Positions 53,668 through 62,353 of a stretch of DNA of 64,000 nucleotides are shown in pieces. The notes beneath the pieces are model-generated. The model did not search any database. It worked only from the letters and a program-made list of their open reading frames with translations, and was not told the origin of the DNA. A program made the translations under genes and the position numbers. Source of the stretch: Streptomyces sp. NBC_00091 (lineage in GTDB: Bacteria > Actinomycetota > Actinomycetes > Streptomycetales > Streptomycetaceae). The stretch spans positions 186,001 to 250,000 of the forward strand of contig NZ_JAPEMA010000002.1 in NCBI RefSeq assembly GCF_026343185.1, read 5' to 3'. Within the stretch, counting starts at the first letter, position 1. Each line of letters begins with the position of its first letter.

Positions 53668-54570
53668 TCAGCGGCTCACCACGGTCTCGCGCTCCATGTG
53701 CGTCAGCTTCTCGGGGTTGCGCACGGTGTAGAGCCCGGTGATGAGACCGTCGTCGATCCGCATGGCCACGACCATGTCGATCTCCCCGTCGATCCGCATG
53801 ATCAGAGCCGGGTGGCCGTTGACCTGTGTCGGCTCCACCGTCACCTGGGGGCCGAACACCGCGACGCCGGCGGCCAGCGCGCGGGCCACCTTGTCGGCTC
53901 CCACGACGGGCCGCGGCATGGCCTGCTTGATGCCGCCGCCGTCGCCCAGGGCGACGACGTCCGGCGCGAGGAGGTCGAGCAGGCCCTGCAGATCGCCCGT
54001 CTCCAGCGCCCGTTGGAAGGCCCCGAGCGCGGCCCGGGTCGCGGCCGCGGAAACGACACCGCGGGGTCGGCGCGCGGCGACGTGCGACCGGGCCCGATGG
54101 GCGATCTGGCGGACCGCGGCCGGCGTCTTGTCGACGGCCTCCGCGATCTCGTCGTACCGGAGGTCGAACACCTCGCGCAGGACGAACACCGCCCGCTCGA
54201 TCGGCGCGAGCGTCTCGAGGACCAGCATCATCGCCATCGACATGCTCTCGGCCAGCTCGATGTCCTCAGCCACGTCCGGCACGGTGAGCAGCGGCTCGGG
54301 CAGCCAGGGGCCCACGTACGACTCCTTGCGCCGGCCCAGCGCACGCAGCCGGGCGAGCGCCTGCCGGGTGGTGATCCGGACCAGGTACGCGCGCTGCTCC
54401 CGGACCGTGTCGAGATCGACGCGAACCCAGCGCAGCCATGTCTCCTGGAGGACGTCCTCCGCGTCCACCGCCGAGCCGAGCATCTCGTAGGCAACGGTGA
54501 AGAGCAGGTTGCGGTGGGCGACGAACGCCTCGGTGGCGGGGTCGGGGCGTCGGCCGTCGTCGTCGCTCAT
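53668..54570 (-). CDS. ECF41-type (SigJ-like) RNA polymerase sigma factor
   Basis: About 300 residues from ATG 54570, with AAGGAGA upstream; an in-frame ATG lies at 54609. Sigma region 2 (RNLLFTVAYEMLGSAVDAEDVLQETWLRW) and region 4 (LAPIERAVFVLREVFDLRYDEIAEAVDKTPAAVRQIAHRAR) are followed by a SnoaL-like C-terminal domain of about 100 residues. In ECF41 proteins that domain replaces an anti-sigma factor. ECF41 genes usually sit next to an oxidoreductase or carboxymuconolactone-type gene. Here a quinone-oxidoreductase-like gene lies upstream and a RidA-like gene downstream on the same strand. Confidence 0.92.
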   Translation of the reverse strand: MSDDDGRRPDPATEAFVAHRNLLFTVAYEMLGSAVDAEDVLQETWLRWVRVDLDTVREQRAYLVRITTRQALARLRALGRRKESYVGPWLPEPLLTVPDVAEDIELAESMSMAMMLVLETLAPIERAVFVLREVFDLRYDEIAEAVDKTPAAVRQIAHRARSHVAARRPRGVVSAAATRAALGAFQRALETGDLQGLLDLLAPDVVALGDGGGIKQAMPRPVVGADKVARALAAGVAVFGPQVTVEPTQVNGHPALIMRIDGEIDMVVAMRIDDGLITGLYTVRNPEKLTHMERETVVSR

Positions 54571-54697
54571 GCCGGTGTCTCCTTGATTCTTCGCTCTCGG
54601 CTGGGTCATTCACAGGACACCGGACGCCGTCGTTCTGTGACGCCTGCCTCCTGTGACGCGCGACACGCCAGGCGTCGGTCCGCACCGCCACACCGGC

Positions 54698-55627
54698 TCA
54701 GGGAATGATCAGGACCTTGCCCCGGGTCCGGCCGGCTTCGCTGAGGAGGTGGACCTCCGCGAGGTCGGTGAGCGGGCGTGACTCGCTGATGTCGACGGTG
54801 ACCACGCCCGCGTCGACGAGTTCCACGAGCGCCGCCAGATGCGCCGCATCGTTGCGGGCGACCATGTGCATCGCGGTCACCCCTGCGCCGGCGGGCGGCT
54901 CGACCGGGGTCGCGATGGAGACGATCCGCCCGCCCGGCCGCACCGAAGACGCCAGAGCCGCGGCGTCCGGCGGGCTCAGCGGGACCAGATTGAGCAGGGT
55001 GTCCACCTGACCGTCCAGAGCGGCACCGACCGGGCGGGCGGTGTAGTCGACCACTCGGTCCGCCCCGTGCCGCCGGACCAGTGCTGCGCTGCGAGCGCTG
55101 GCCGTGGCCGTCACCGTCGCGCCGGCGTGCTTGGCGAGCTGGGTCACGAAGCCGCCTACGCCTCCACCTGCGCCGTTGACCAGTACCCGTTGGCCGGTGG
55201 TCACCAGCCCGTGCTCGAAGACCGCCTGCCATGCCGTCAGGCCGGCCACGGGAAGAGCCGCGGCGTCCGCGAGGGGGATGGAGGCCGGCGCCGCGACCAG
55301 GGTGGCGGCGGGGGCCCGTACGTACTCGGCGGCCCCGCCCGCGCTGTCCAGCCGCCCGATGACCCTGTCGCCGACAGCGAACCCCTCTGCGCCCGGGGCG
55401 ATCCCGGTCACCGTGCCGGCGACGTCCCATCCGAGGGTGTACGGGAACTCCAAGGGGAAGAACGTCCGCAGCAGTCCGGCACGCAACGCGGCCTCGGTGG
55501 GATTGAACGAGGTCGCTGCGACACGGATGAGCACCTCGCCGAAGGCGGGCTGAGGGAGCGGAACGTCGTCGTAGCGGATCACGGATGCATCGCCGTACTC
55601 GTGGATACGTGCTGTCTTCATCGTCAT
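54698..55627 (-). CDS. NADPH:quinone oxidoreductase-like (zinc-free MDR) protein
   Basis: A 309-residue medium-chain dehydrogenase/reductase. ARIHEYGDASVIRYDDVPLPQPAFGEVLIRV at the N-terminus, NPTEAALRAG, GWDVAGTVTGIAPGAEGFAVGDRV, and the NADP-binding loop NGAGGGVGGFVTQLAKHAGATV are visible. It lacks the structural zinc Cys cluster. It lies 128 bp upstream of the sigma-factor gene, and its start faces the divergent AraC gene. Confidence 0.9.
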   Translation of the reverse strand: MTMKTARIHEYGDASVIRYDDVPLPQPAFGEVLIRVAATSFNPTEAALRAGLLRTFFPLEFPYTLGWDVAGTVTGIAPGAEGFAVGDRVIGRLDSAGGAAEYVRAPAATLVAAPASIPLADAAALPVAGLTAWQAVFEHGLVTTGQRVLVNGAGGGVGGFVTQLAKHAGATVTATASARSAALVRRHGADRVVDYTARPVGAALDGQVDTLLNLVPLSPPDAAALASSVRPGGRIVSIATPVEPPAGAGVTAMHMVARNDAAHLAALVELVDAGVVTVDISESRPLTDLAEVHLLSEAGRTRGKVLIIP

Positions 55628-55716
55628 GCCGCGAATCTACGATCGCGTGCGGAGACGATCCATGCGCCAGAGTGCCCAGTTCATACGCATCCGTCTCGCG
55701 TGCGTACTCTCACGGC

Positions 55717-56727
55717 ATGGATGTACTCAGCGACGTGCTCGCGGTGACGCGGACCGGTCGGCCCCTGTCGGCTCATGTGCGGTGGCACGCCCCCTGGGCG
55801 CAGGAGTTCGCCTCCGTACCGGGCTCGGCCGGCTTCCAGGTGGTCCTGCAGGGTTCCTGCTGGCTGCTGTCCCCGGACGGGGAGCCCGTGCGGCTGGGCG
55901 CGGGGGACGTGGTGTTCCTGCCGCACGGCAGCGGGCTCACCCTCGCCGACAGCCCCCACACGCCGGTGGCGGCCCCCGCGTGCGGCCCCGGTGACCCCGC
56001 GCTGTCCGCTCCCTACGCGTCGGACTCCGTGGACCGGAGCGGAGACGGGGGGCCGGTCACCGTGGTGCTCTGCGGGGCGTACCAGCTGGACCCGGCTCGT
56101 ACTCACCCGCTTCTGCTGGCCTTGCCCGACCTGATCCACTTGCCGGCCCACGGCTTGCGCCGTCCGGAGTTGCGCTCGGCCGTCGAGTTGCTGGCCGCGG
56201 AGGTGGCCGAGCCGCGCCTGGGCACGGACGCGGTCGTCCCGGCCCTGCTGGACACGCTGCTGCTGTACATCCTGCGGGTCTGGTTCAGCGAACAGGCTTC
56301 CCAGGGCTCTGCGACGGGCTGGGCCGCCGCCCTGAACGACCCGCCGGTCGCTGCCGCCCTGCACGTGATCCACCGGAACCCCGCCGCTCCTTGGACGGTG
56401 GCGAAACTCGCCGACGAAGCAGGGCTTTCCCGGGCGACGTTCGCCAGGCGCTTCCGGGAGCTGACCGGTCAACCGCCCCTCGGCTACCTGACCTGGTGGC
56501 GGATGACCACCGCGGCACGCCTGCTGCGGAGTTCGGACGCGCCGTTGAGATCCATCGCCGAGCAGGTCGGCTACGCGGCCGAGTTCGCCTTCGCCAACGC
56601 GTTCAAGCGCATGTACGGGGTGGCCCCGGGTGCCTATCGCCGGCTCTGCCCGGTGGACAGGAACTGCCGGAACACCCGTGTGGAGCGCGGGTTCTCGCTG
56701 CACTGCCACACGCCGTGCGGGCAGTAG
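55717..56727 (+). CDS. AraC-family regulator with cupin-type sensor domain
   Basis: A 336-residue protein from ATG 55717. The N-terminal cupin domain (GFQVVLQGSCWLLSPDGEPVRLGAGDVVFLPHGSG) and C-terminal double helix-turn-helix (PWTVAKLADEAGLSRATFARRFRELTGQPPLGYLTWWRMTTAARLLRS, then SIAEQVGYAAEFAFANAFKR) match AraC_binding_2-like regulators. It diverges from the oxidoreductase gene and likely controls it. The C-terminal 30 residues overlap the convergent GH26 gene by 94 bp and are probably an extension. Confidence 0.88.
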   Translation: MDVLSDVLAVTRTGRPLSAHVRWHAPWAQEFASVPGSAGFQVVLQGSCWLLSPDGEPVRLGAGDVVFLPHGSGLTLADSPHTPVAAPACGPGDPALSAPYASDSVDRSGDGGPVTVVLCGAYQLDPARTHPLLLALPDLIHLPAHGLRRPELRSAVELLAAEVAEPRLGTDAVVPALLDTLLLYILRVWFSEQASQGSATGWAAALNDPPVAAALHVIHRNPAAPWTVAKLADEAGLSRATFARRFRELTGQPPLGYLTWWRMTTAARLLRSSDAPLRSIAEQVGYAAEFAFANAFKRMYGVAPGAYRRLCPVDRNCRNTRVERGFSLHCHTPCGQ

Positions 56728-57632
56728 TCGGTGATGCTGTGGTAGAGCGGCCTGTGCTCGGCGATCCATTCCAGCATGCGCCCCATGTACTCGGGGTTGT
56801 CGCCGTGGCGGAACAGCCCCCACTCGGGGTACGAGATCCGCTTGCCGTGCGCCTTCGCGAAGTCGACGTGCTGCTGGAGTCCGTAGGGCTGGGTGACCTG
56901 CTCGTCGAAGGTGCGGCCGGGCTCCTGGTCGTAGGAGTCCATGCCGATGATGTCGACCACGTCGTCGCCGGGGTAGCACCTGGTCCAGGGGATCGCGTCA
57001 CTGCCACGGTTGGGGGCGAAGTCGAAGCGGAACCGCTGTCCCTCCACCGAGCGCATGGCGGCCACGATGCGCCGCCAGTACCGCTTCCAGTTCTCGGGGT
57101 CGGGCCCGCATCGGTGGGTGTAGTTGAAGCCGTTCATCTCCCAGCCGAGCACGATGACCGTGTCCGGCACCCCGAGGGCGACCAGGCGCCTGGCCAGGCG
57201 TCGGAAGTGGTGGTCGTACTCCCCCTGCGCGCCGGAGCGGATCAGCTCGGCGACCCGGTCGTCGGGGACGTCGGCCTCGTTGCGCTCCAGCATGGGCACG
57301 TTCAGGACGAACAGGCGATCGGCTCGCGCCCTGCGCCACCGTGCCCAGCTGTCCAAGGAATCGGGTGCCCCCTCGATGTTCGACCAGGTGTCGCCGGGCA
57401 GGTAGGTGTGCCCGGCGCGCAGCTCGGCGCCTCCGAGCCAGCGTGAGAGTTCGTGCATCCTCTCGACGCCGGGCGTGCCGTAGTGGAGATAGGCGCCCAC
57501 TGCGACCTCGGTCCTGGGTCTACTGCCGGATGCCGCTTGCGGCGGCGTGGCGGGGGCTCCCCCGGGGGCGAGCAGGGCGACGATGACCGTACTTACGCAG
57601 GCGCCCGCCAGCCAGCGGCCTCGATGGGACAT
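56634..57632 (-). CDS. secreted GH26-like glycoside hydrolase
   Basis: A 332-residue protein. A signal peptide (WLAGACVSTVIVALLAPGGAPA) is followed by a TIM-barrel domain. VLGWEMNGFNY carries the probable acid/base Glu165 and KRISYPEWGLF the probable nucleophile Glu270, as in GH26 beta-mannanase-type enzymes. It probably degrades an extracellular polysaccharide. Substrate is unproven. Confidence 0.82.
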   Translation of the reverse strand: MSHRGRWLAGACVSTVIVALLAPGGAPATPPQAASGSRPRTEVAVGAYLHYGTPGVERMHELSRWLGGAELRAGHTYLPGDTWSNIEGAPDSLDSWARWRRARADRLFVLNVPMLERNEADVPDDRVAELIRSGAQGEYDHHFRRLARRLVALGVPDTVIVLGWEMNGFNYTHRCGPDPENWKRYWRRIVAAMRSVEGQRFRFDFAPNRGSDAIPWTRCYPGDDVVDIIGMDSYDQEPGRTFDEQVTQPYGLQQHVDFAKAHGKRISYPEWGLFRHGDNPEYMGRMLEWIAEHRPLYHSITDYCPHGVWQCSENPRSTRVFRQFLSTGQSRR

Positions 57633-57887
57633 GGCGTCTCCACACTTCGCGAACCGATGTGTCTGGCAACGACGTTAGACATCTCATCCGACTCATTGCC
57701 TGTCCGGTGTCCCGATGCTGGGCCATTCGCACCAGCCGGCCGCCTTCGGCTGGCCCGACCAGGTGACAGCCGACGCCCTCCTCCGCACGTCGGTGGCCGA
57801 CACGCCGGCCGGTGTGCTGGGGCACGGCCCGGGCCGGGCCACCCGCCTGGCGGGTGGGATGTCAGTGGGTGGCTCTAGCGTTGCGGC

Positions 57888-59357
57888 ATGATCTGGAACG
57901 CCGTTCAGGACGACCTTCCGTCCGTGCCCCGCGTGCGGCGGCTCGTCCCCGCGCCTGCGGGGCTTGCCGGGACCGTCGAGCTCACGGCGGCTCATCTCGA
58001 TGCCCGCGCACACACCGTGACGGAGTTCGAGCGCTCCCTCGACGGGCTCGTACGGCAGGCGCACCTCGGCCGTCACGCGCTCGTGGCGGCCCTGTCCACC
58101 GCGCTGGGGGACCGCTACGGCGAGGAGGAGATCGAGGCGCACCGGCTCGGCGGGGTGGACGTCGTGGTGGCCACGCTGTTGTGGCGGGTGCCCGGCTACA
58201 GCCTGAGGCCCGAGTACGTGCGGCGGCACCGGGGGCACGAGGAGTGTGCGCAGGGCGGGCTGGAGCTGGTGGTGGCGGCGCGGGTGCGCGAGATCGGGTA
58301 CGCGCTGCTGTCCGGCGACCTCCTGCCGTTCCTGCTGGCCACGCCGACCTGGGAGACGGGCGCACTGGAGGCGGGCGAGCTGGTCGGGCGGCTCGCGGAG
58401 TACCGGAGGCTGGGCGCCCGGCCCGGGCCCGCCGACTTCGGGCAGGCGCTGCTGCGCGTACGCCGCGACGATCCGGTGGCCGCCGAGGCGGCGGCCCGGC
58501 TCGGGACCCCCGAGGGGGAGCGGCTCGCCGCCTGGCTCGGCCCGGAGGGGGAACCGGGAACCGCACGGCGCCGGGTGGTCGAGCCCGGTCCGTCGGCGCA
58601 CCGGGCCTGGGCACGGGCCGGTGCCGCTATCCCGCAGGTCGCCTTCGTCAGCGGTGAACGGTCCGTACTGCGGCGGGAGTTCCCGGAGGCCTTCCACTGG
58701 CTGGGTCACCCGCACGAGGGATTCACCCAGTGCTACCACTGGCACGAAGGGCATGCCGTACGGGCGGCGGTGCTGCCCGAGGACCGGGACGCCCAGGCCG
58801 CGTGGCTGCTCCCGGCGGTGACGCTGGCCGCGACGGCCGGGGACCACGGCGGCTCCTGGATGCTGCCGCGCCTCGCCCGGCTGGGCGGGTTCGCGGGACC
58901 CGCGCTGCACGCCGCCGTGGCGGCCGGGCTGGGTGGGCGGTACCCGGAGAGCCGGCGTCCGGCGGTGGAGGCCCTGCTGGTGCTGGCCGCCCGGGGCGAG
59001 CTCGACGCCCCGCTGCTCGGACGCGAGCTGGCCGCGATGGTGGCGCTGGGCACGGTCAAGCCCAACCGGCTCGCGGACGCGGCCCGGGCGGCCGTGGCCG
59101 CGGGCGCGTACGCCACCCTGTGGGCCGTCCTCGCCGAGGTGCTGCCGGCCCTCCTGCCCTCCGCGCGGGGAGCGGGCGAGATACTCGCCGTCGCCGCCGA
59201 GTGCGTGGAGCGGTGCGGGGCGACGGGACCGGTCCCGGAGGGGGTGGCGGCCGTCGCGGCCCGCCCCGGGTCCTCCCGGCTGGTGGCCCAGGCCCGCCGC
59301 CTGAGCTGCGCCCTCGCCGGCGACCGACCGTCCGGTGCCGGGCACGGCGGACAGTAG
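57888..59357 (+). CDS. DUF6493-like helical repeat protein
   Basis: A 489-residue protein from ATG 57888. A TAGCGT hexamer ends seven bases before the ATG, so the transcript may be leaderless. HEAT-like segments occur throughout: LRPEYVRRHRGHEECAQGGLELVV, LLPFLLATPTWETGALEAGELVGRLAEYRRL, RPAVEALLVLAARGELDAPLLGREL and LWAVLAEVLPALLP. It resembles the C-terminal part of DUF6493-type proteins that accompany MoxR/VWA gene clusters in Streptomyces. No such partners are here. Function unknown. Confidence 0.7.
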   Translation: MIWNAVQDDLPSVPRVRRLVPAPAGLAGTVELTAAHLDARAHTVTEFERSLDGLVRQAHLGRHALVAALSTALGDRYGEEEIEAHRLGGVDVVVATLLWRVPGYSLRPEYVRRHRGHEECAQGGLELVVAARVREIGYALLSGDLLPFLLATPTWETGALEAGELVGRLAEYRRLGARPGPADFGQALLRVRRDDPVAAEAAARLGTPEGERLAAWLGPEGEPGTARRRVVEPGPSAHRAWARAGAAIPQVAFVSGERSVLRREFPEAFHWLGHPHEGFTQCYHWHEGHAVRAAVLPEDRDAQAAWLLPAVTLAATAGDHGGSWMLPRLARLGGFAGPALHAAVAAGLGGRYPESRRPAVEALLVLAARGELDAPLLGRELAAMVALGTVKPNRLADAARAAVAAGAYATLWAVLAEVLPALLPSARGAGEILAVAAECVERCGATGPVPEGVAAVAARPGSSRLVAQARRLSCALAGDRPSGAGHGGQ

Positions 59358-59420
59358 CCGCCGGAGTGGGCGGCCTCGGCCTTGACTGCGTCCGGGCGTC
59401 AGGCAGGCGGGGCCGGAGGT

Positions 59421-59705
59421 TCAGAAGCCGGGCAGTGCGCCGACGAGGCGGTTCCACAGGGAGCGGGTCGCACCGAAACCGGTCTCGTGCACCCAGACGT
59501 GGGTGCACGCCGGGCACTGGAGGTGGAGCAGGCTGCCGGTGTTGGTCAGCAGGTAGCGCCAGTGCGTGGAGCAGGTCCGCCCCTGCTCGCAGGGGTCGCA
59601 GTCCTGTGCGTCCTCGCATTCGGGGCAGGCCACCCAGGCACGGCGCCCGGGGTCGGCCTGCGGGTCAAGCGGCAGCACGGCCGTCACCCCTCGCGGGCAG
59701 CACAC
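59421..59705 (-). CDS. small Cys-rich zinc-ribbon-like protein
   Basis: Up to 94 residues; GTG 59705 or GTG 59687 may start it. Cys pairs in VACPECEDAQDCDPCEQGRTCS and LHLQCPACTHVWVHETG suggest two zinc-binding knuckles. Its 5' end overlaps the preceding small gene by 41 bp, so the two are translationally coupled. Role unknown. Confidence 0.65.
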   Translation of the reverse strand: MCCPRGVTAVLPLDPQADPGRRAWVACPECEDAQDCDPCEQGRTCSTHWRYLLTNTGSLLHLQCPACTHVWVHETGFGATRSLWNRLVGALPGF

Positions 59706-59931
59706 CGGCCGCGACCAGGTCGTCGTAGAGGCGCTGCTGCTGCGCGTCGAGTCCGGAGTACAGCAGGTCGTACGCGGCCTCCTCGCCGAGCAGCACCTCG
59801 ACGGGATTCCAGTCCGGGCCGAGGGCGGCCATGACCTGGGCGCGCCGGAGCACCTCCTGTGAGGTGAGGTCGACCGTGAAGTCGGTCAGCGCGGACGCGT
59901 CGGGGGAAGGCGTCGGGTCGTGGGGAGCCAT
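59665..59931 (-). CDS. DUF6400-like small protein
   Basis: An 88-residue acidic protein. FTVDLTSQEVLRRAQVMAALGPDWNPVEVLLGEEAAYDLLYSGLDAQQQRLYDDLVAAGVLP is one structured helical unit typical of a small Streptomyces family (DUF6400). It is the first gene of a two-gene run with the zinc-ribbon gene. Function unknown. Confidence 0.72.
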   Translation of the reverse strand: MAPHDPTPSPDASALTDFTVDLTSQEVLRRAQVMAALGPDWNPVEVLLGEEAAYDLLYSGLDAQQQRLYDDLVAAGVLPARGDGRAAA

Positions 59932-60066
59932 GCCATTGAAGTTAGGTAACCCTTCCTTTCCGGGTCAAGGGAGGGTGGGCGGAGTCACAGGACGGACCGG
60001 TTGTCGGCGGGACCCGTTTCCTGACGGTCGCCGGAATGTCGGTGGGACGTAGAAGCAGCCCGCACC

Positions 60067-60229
60067 TAGTGCTGTGGCCGGAAAGGTTTGCCGGGGCGCG
60101 GCGTCCGGTGCGGTGCATCGCAAGGCGGAGGGCCGCGGCTCGTACTGGACGTACTTGCGCGGTCCGACAACGCAGTGAGGTGCCGTGCCGGGCGTGGCGA
60201 CCCGGTGAACCTTGCCGGTCACAGCACTA
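60067..60229. mobile_element. MITE-like element of about 160 bp
   Basis: Left end GTGCTGTGGCCGGAAAGG (from 60069) and right end, on the other strand, GTGCTGTGACCGGCAAGG (from 60227) are inverted repeats flanked by TA on both sides. There is no coding capacity inside. The ends share the pattern GTGCYGTG and the downstream GTTTGCC with the IS630-like element at 42954-44638, so an IS630-type transposase probably moved it. Its right end forms the stop codon of the neighbouring small gene. Confidence 0.82.
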
Positions 60230-60484
60230 GCAGTTTTCGCTGATCACGCTCTCCAGATCCGAGAGTGATGCACGCTCTTCCTCGATCTTCTTCGTGAGGA
60301 CTTCCAGCGTCTGCTTGAGGGCACCGATCTGCTGCTCGTCCGGATCAGGCTGCGCCTCCAGCTCCGCGATCCTGCGCGAAACCTCGTCCGCGTGCTTCTC
60401 GGTGGCACGGATGCTCGCCTTGAGCTCCTTCGCGAGGCGCTTCATCAGCTCGCACCCGGATTCCCCGGCCGTCGGTGAGTTCAC
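60227..60484 (-). CDS. small coiled-coil protein ending in a MITE
   Basis: An 85-residue protein from ATG 60484. Residues about 12-80 are a strong coiled coil (KRLAKELKASIRATEKHADEVSRRIAELE, then LKQTLEVLTKKIEEERASLSDLESVI). The stop TAG lies in the terminal TA-G of the MITE, so the original C-terminus may have been longer. Function unknown. Confidence 0.7.
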   Translation of the reverse strand: MNSPTAGESGCELMKRLAKELKASIRATEKHADEVSRRIAELEAQPDPDEQQIGALKQTLEVLTKKIEEERASLSDLESVISENC

Positions 60485-60569
60485 GTCAGCACTCCTTCGT
60501 CATGGCGCCCCGTCGTCGGCACCTCACGCGGCCAGCTTCAAGGCCCCGACCTGCCCGCACACGGCGAAG

Positions 60570-60964
60570 TAGCCCATGTGGACCATGATCCGCCGGACAC
60601 CCGCAGCCGGTGTCCTGTGACGGCTCGACCAGGTCCGCTCCCCCGCCCGTGGGCGCGACGGGCTCCTCAACGTGTTCACCCCGCATGCGACGGCCGGGCT
60701 CGCGGTCGTCGAGACGGGCGCGGGCAGCGACGAGGACCTGCTGGACGCGCTGGGAGGCTACTGCCCGCCGACGACCGCTGGCGGCACCGGCACGGCTCCC
60801 CCGGCCACGGCCGCGACCACGTACTCCCGGCGCTCGTACCGCCGCATGCCATGCTGCAGGTCGTCGGCGGTGAACTCCCGTTGGGTACCTGGCAGTCGGT
60901 GGTCCCGGTGGACACGAACCGGGACAACCCGCGGCGTACCGTACGGCTCTCCTTCCTCGGCTGA
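60570..60964 (+). pseudogene. YjbQ-family (UPF0047) gene, frameshifted
   Basis: LDQVRSPARGRDGLLNVFTPHATAGLAVVETGAGSDEDLLDALGG is followed, after a one-base shift near 60765, by LLPADDRWRHRHGSPGHG, DHVLPALVPPHAMLQVVGGELPLGTWQSVVPVDTNRDNP. This is a complete YjbQ/secondary thiamine-phosphate synthase-like domain. A TGA also interrupts the 5' end, so the N-terminus is lost. Confidence 0.82.
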
Positions 60965-61300
60965 GGTCGTACGTACAGCCCGGCGACGGCTGGGGTGTCC
61001 GACGGGCGCCCCGGAAGTCGGGATTCGCGGACCGCAGTTCAGGTGGACCCGCCACCAATGACGCGGGTGTCGTTGCCCGTTCGGACCAGCTGCGAGGCGG
61101 CGAACGGGGGATTGGTCGGAGGAAATCTAGGCATATCATCTCGGTTCGCTTTACCCAACCGAGACATTTCACATCGTGTCCGACATCCCAATGATGGACA
61201 TTTCGTGCAAAATGGGCGCTCGTCGGGAGCCGTTACGCAGTCACCGAGAACAGTCACCATCGCGGTCTTGTTCCTGTATCTGAATGCGGAGGTATCACGA
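60965..61300. other. 336-bp A/T-richer upstream region of the NlpC/P60 gene
   Basis: The stretch is markedly less GC-rich than its surroundings. It contains CTCGGTT/AACCGAG (61140-61163), a 7-bp inverted repeat, and a direct repeat CAGTCACC near 61232. GGAGG lies eight bases before the TTG start. I do not see the conserved core of the ydaO/c-di-AMP riboswitch that precedes some wall-hydrolase genes. Confidence 0.5.
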
Positions 61301-61762
61301 TTGCCGAAAATGAAAAGACGTTGGGCGAGCCATCGCTCCCCCACCTATCTCCTCGCCATCTCCGTGACGGCCGCCCTGTTCACCCCTACCAGCCCCGCTC
61401 AGGCCGCTTCGCTCTACGGCATAAAGGCCGTTGCCGTTGCCGCCTCCAAGAAGGGCGCCCCTTACGTCTACGGCGCCACCGGGCCCAACGAATTCGACTG
61501 TTCAGGCCTTACTCTCTACGCCTTCCGAAAGGCCGGCCGGGCTCTCCCCCGCACTGCGAAGGCCCAGTACGAGAGCACCCTCCATATCCCGCGCACCCAG
61601 CGCGCACCCGGCGATCTGGTCTTCTTCCCCACTGGGCAGACCATCGGCCACGTCGGCATCTACGCGGGCCACGACAAGATCTGGCACGCCCCCCAACCCG
61701 GCACCCGCGTAAGGCTCGAACGCATCTGGACCGGCACCGCCCGCTACAGCCGGGCCAATTGA
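61301..61762 (+). CDS. secreted NlpC/P60 cell-wall endopeptidase
   Basis: A 153-residue protein. TTG 61301 is preferred because GGAGG is eight bases upstream; ATG 61310 is in frame. A signal peptide (SPTYLLAISVTAALFTPTSPAQA) is followed by a single NlpC/P60 domain. It has Cys67 in NEFDCSGLTLYAF, His117 in IGHVGIYAG and His129 in IWHAPQPG as the catalytic triad. It cleaves peptide cross-links of peptidoglycan. The protein is short, with no extra binding domain. Confidence 0.9.
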   Translation: MPKMKRRWASHRSPTYLLAISVTAALFTPTSPAQAASLYGIKAVAVAASKKGAPYVYGATGPNEFDCSGLTLYAFRKAGRALPRTAKAQYESTLHIPRTQRAPGDLVFFPTGQTIGHVGIYAGHDKIWHAPQPGTRVRLERIWTGTARYSRAN

Positions 61763-61876
61763 GCCACCATCTCCTGACTCCCGGCGACCCCCGCGCCCTA
61801 CGGGACCCTCCACGGCTGCTCCTTGCCGTACGTACGGGGCGCCCCCAGTCGATGTCCGCCTACGGCTCACGTGGTG

Positions 61877-62041
61877 TCAGTCGCCGCCGCCTCCCCCGCA
61901 GGACGAACCGCCCGACGAGCCACAGGAGTCGCCCCCGCCGTCGCCCCACGAGGTCTTGCGCCGCCGCGGCCGCTTGCGCCCGCACAGCACCTGGAGTGCC
62001 ACCACGAGGATGACGAATGCCATGGTCACTACGACTTCCAT
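61877..62041 (-). CDS. small membrane protein with Gly-Cys-rich tail
   Basis: A 54-residue peptide from ATG 62041 (a second ATG six codons later). Residues about 4-20 form one transmembrane helix (VVTMAFVILVVALQVLC), followed by a basic stretch GRKRPRRRK and a tail GGGDSCGSSGGSSCGGGGG. Such Gly/Ser/Cys tails occur at the ends of some actinobacterial membrane proteins. It was found by direct reading and has no assigned family. Confidence 0.6.
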   Translation of the reverse strand: MEVVVTMAFVILVVALQVLCGRKRPRRRKTSWGDGGGDSCGSSGGSSCGGGGGD

Positions 62042-62353
62042 CGCGCTCTCTTCCGTTCCTCTGCGTTCCGCTCTCGTTCCGCTCGTGCGACCACGATGCC
62101 CTGACCAGGGGCACCTCCAACCCCGGGTTGAGCAAGCTCAGAGCTTTGGTCGGCCTTCGCGCAGGCGGCCGGCAGGGTGTCCGCTCGGAAACGTGGTGTG
62201 CGCCGGTGCACCGGCGTGCGCCACGGGCGACCATGTGCGCGCCGTTGTGACGGCCGGGCCGGTTCCCTAGCGTGCTGGACGCAGGTCCGGCGGGGATGGG
62301 GAGGCCTCGGCTTCTCTGCCGGACCGTCGTACGGACAGGACTCGAGGGGGAAC
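62042..62353. other. control region between the small membrane gene and alsD
   Basis: It contains the palindrome CGCCGGTGCACCGGCG at 62201-62216 and the promoter annotated at 62245-62273. Two CGTTCCGCTC copies lie near 62066. Nothing else was seen. Confidence 0.6.
62245..62273 (+). promoter_or_regulatory. predicted sigma-HrdB-type promoter of the decarboxylase gene
   Basis: TTGTGA (62245-62250) and TAGCGT (62268-62273) are spaced by 17 bp, as in vegetative Streptomyces promoters. The ATG follows about 80 bp downstream with GAGGGGG upstream of it. Confidence 0.65.

Noticed and set aside
60965..61300. ydaO-type c-di-AMP riboswitch before the NlpC/P60 gene
   Set aside because: The location would fit, but the conserved core sequences of that riboswitch were not seen.
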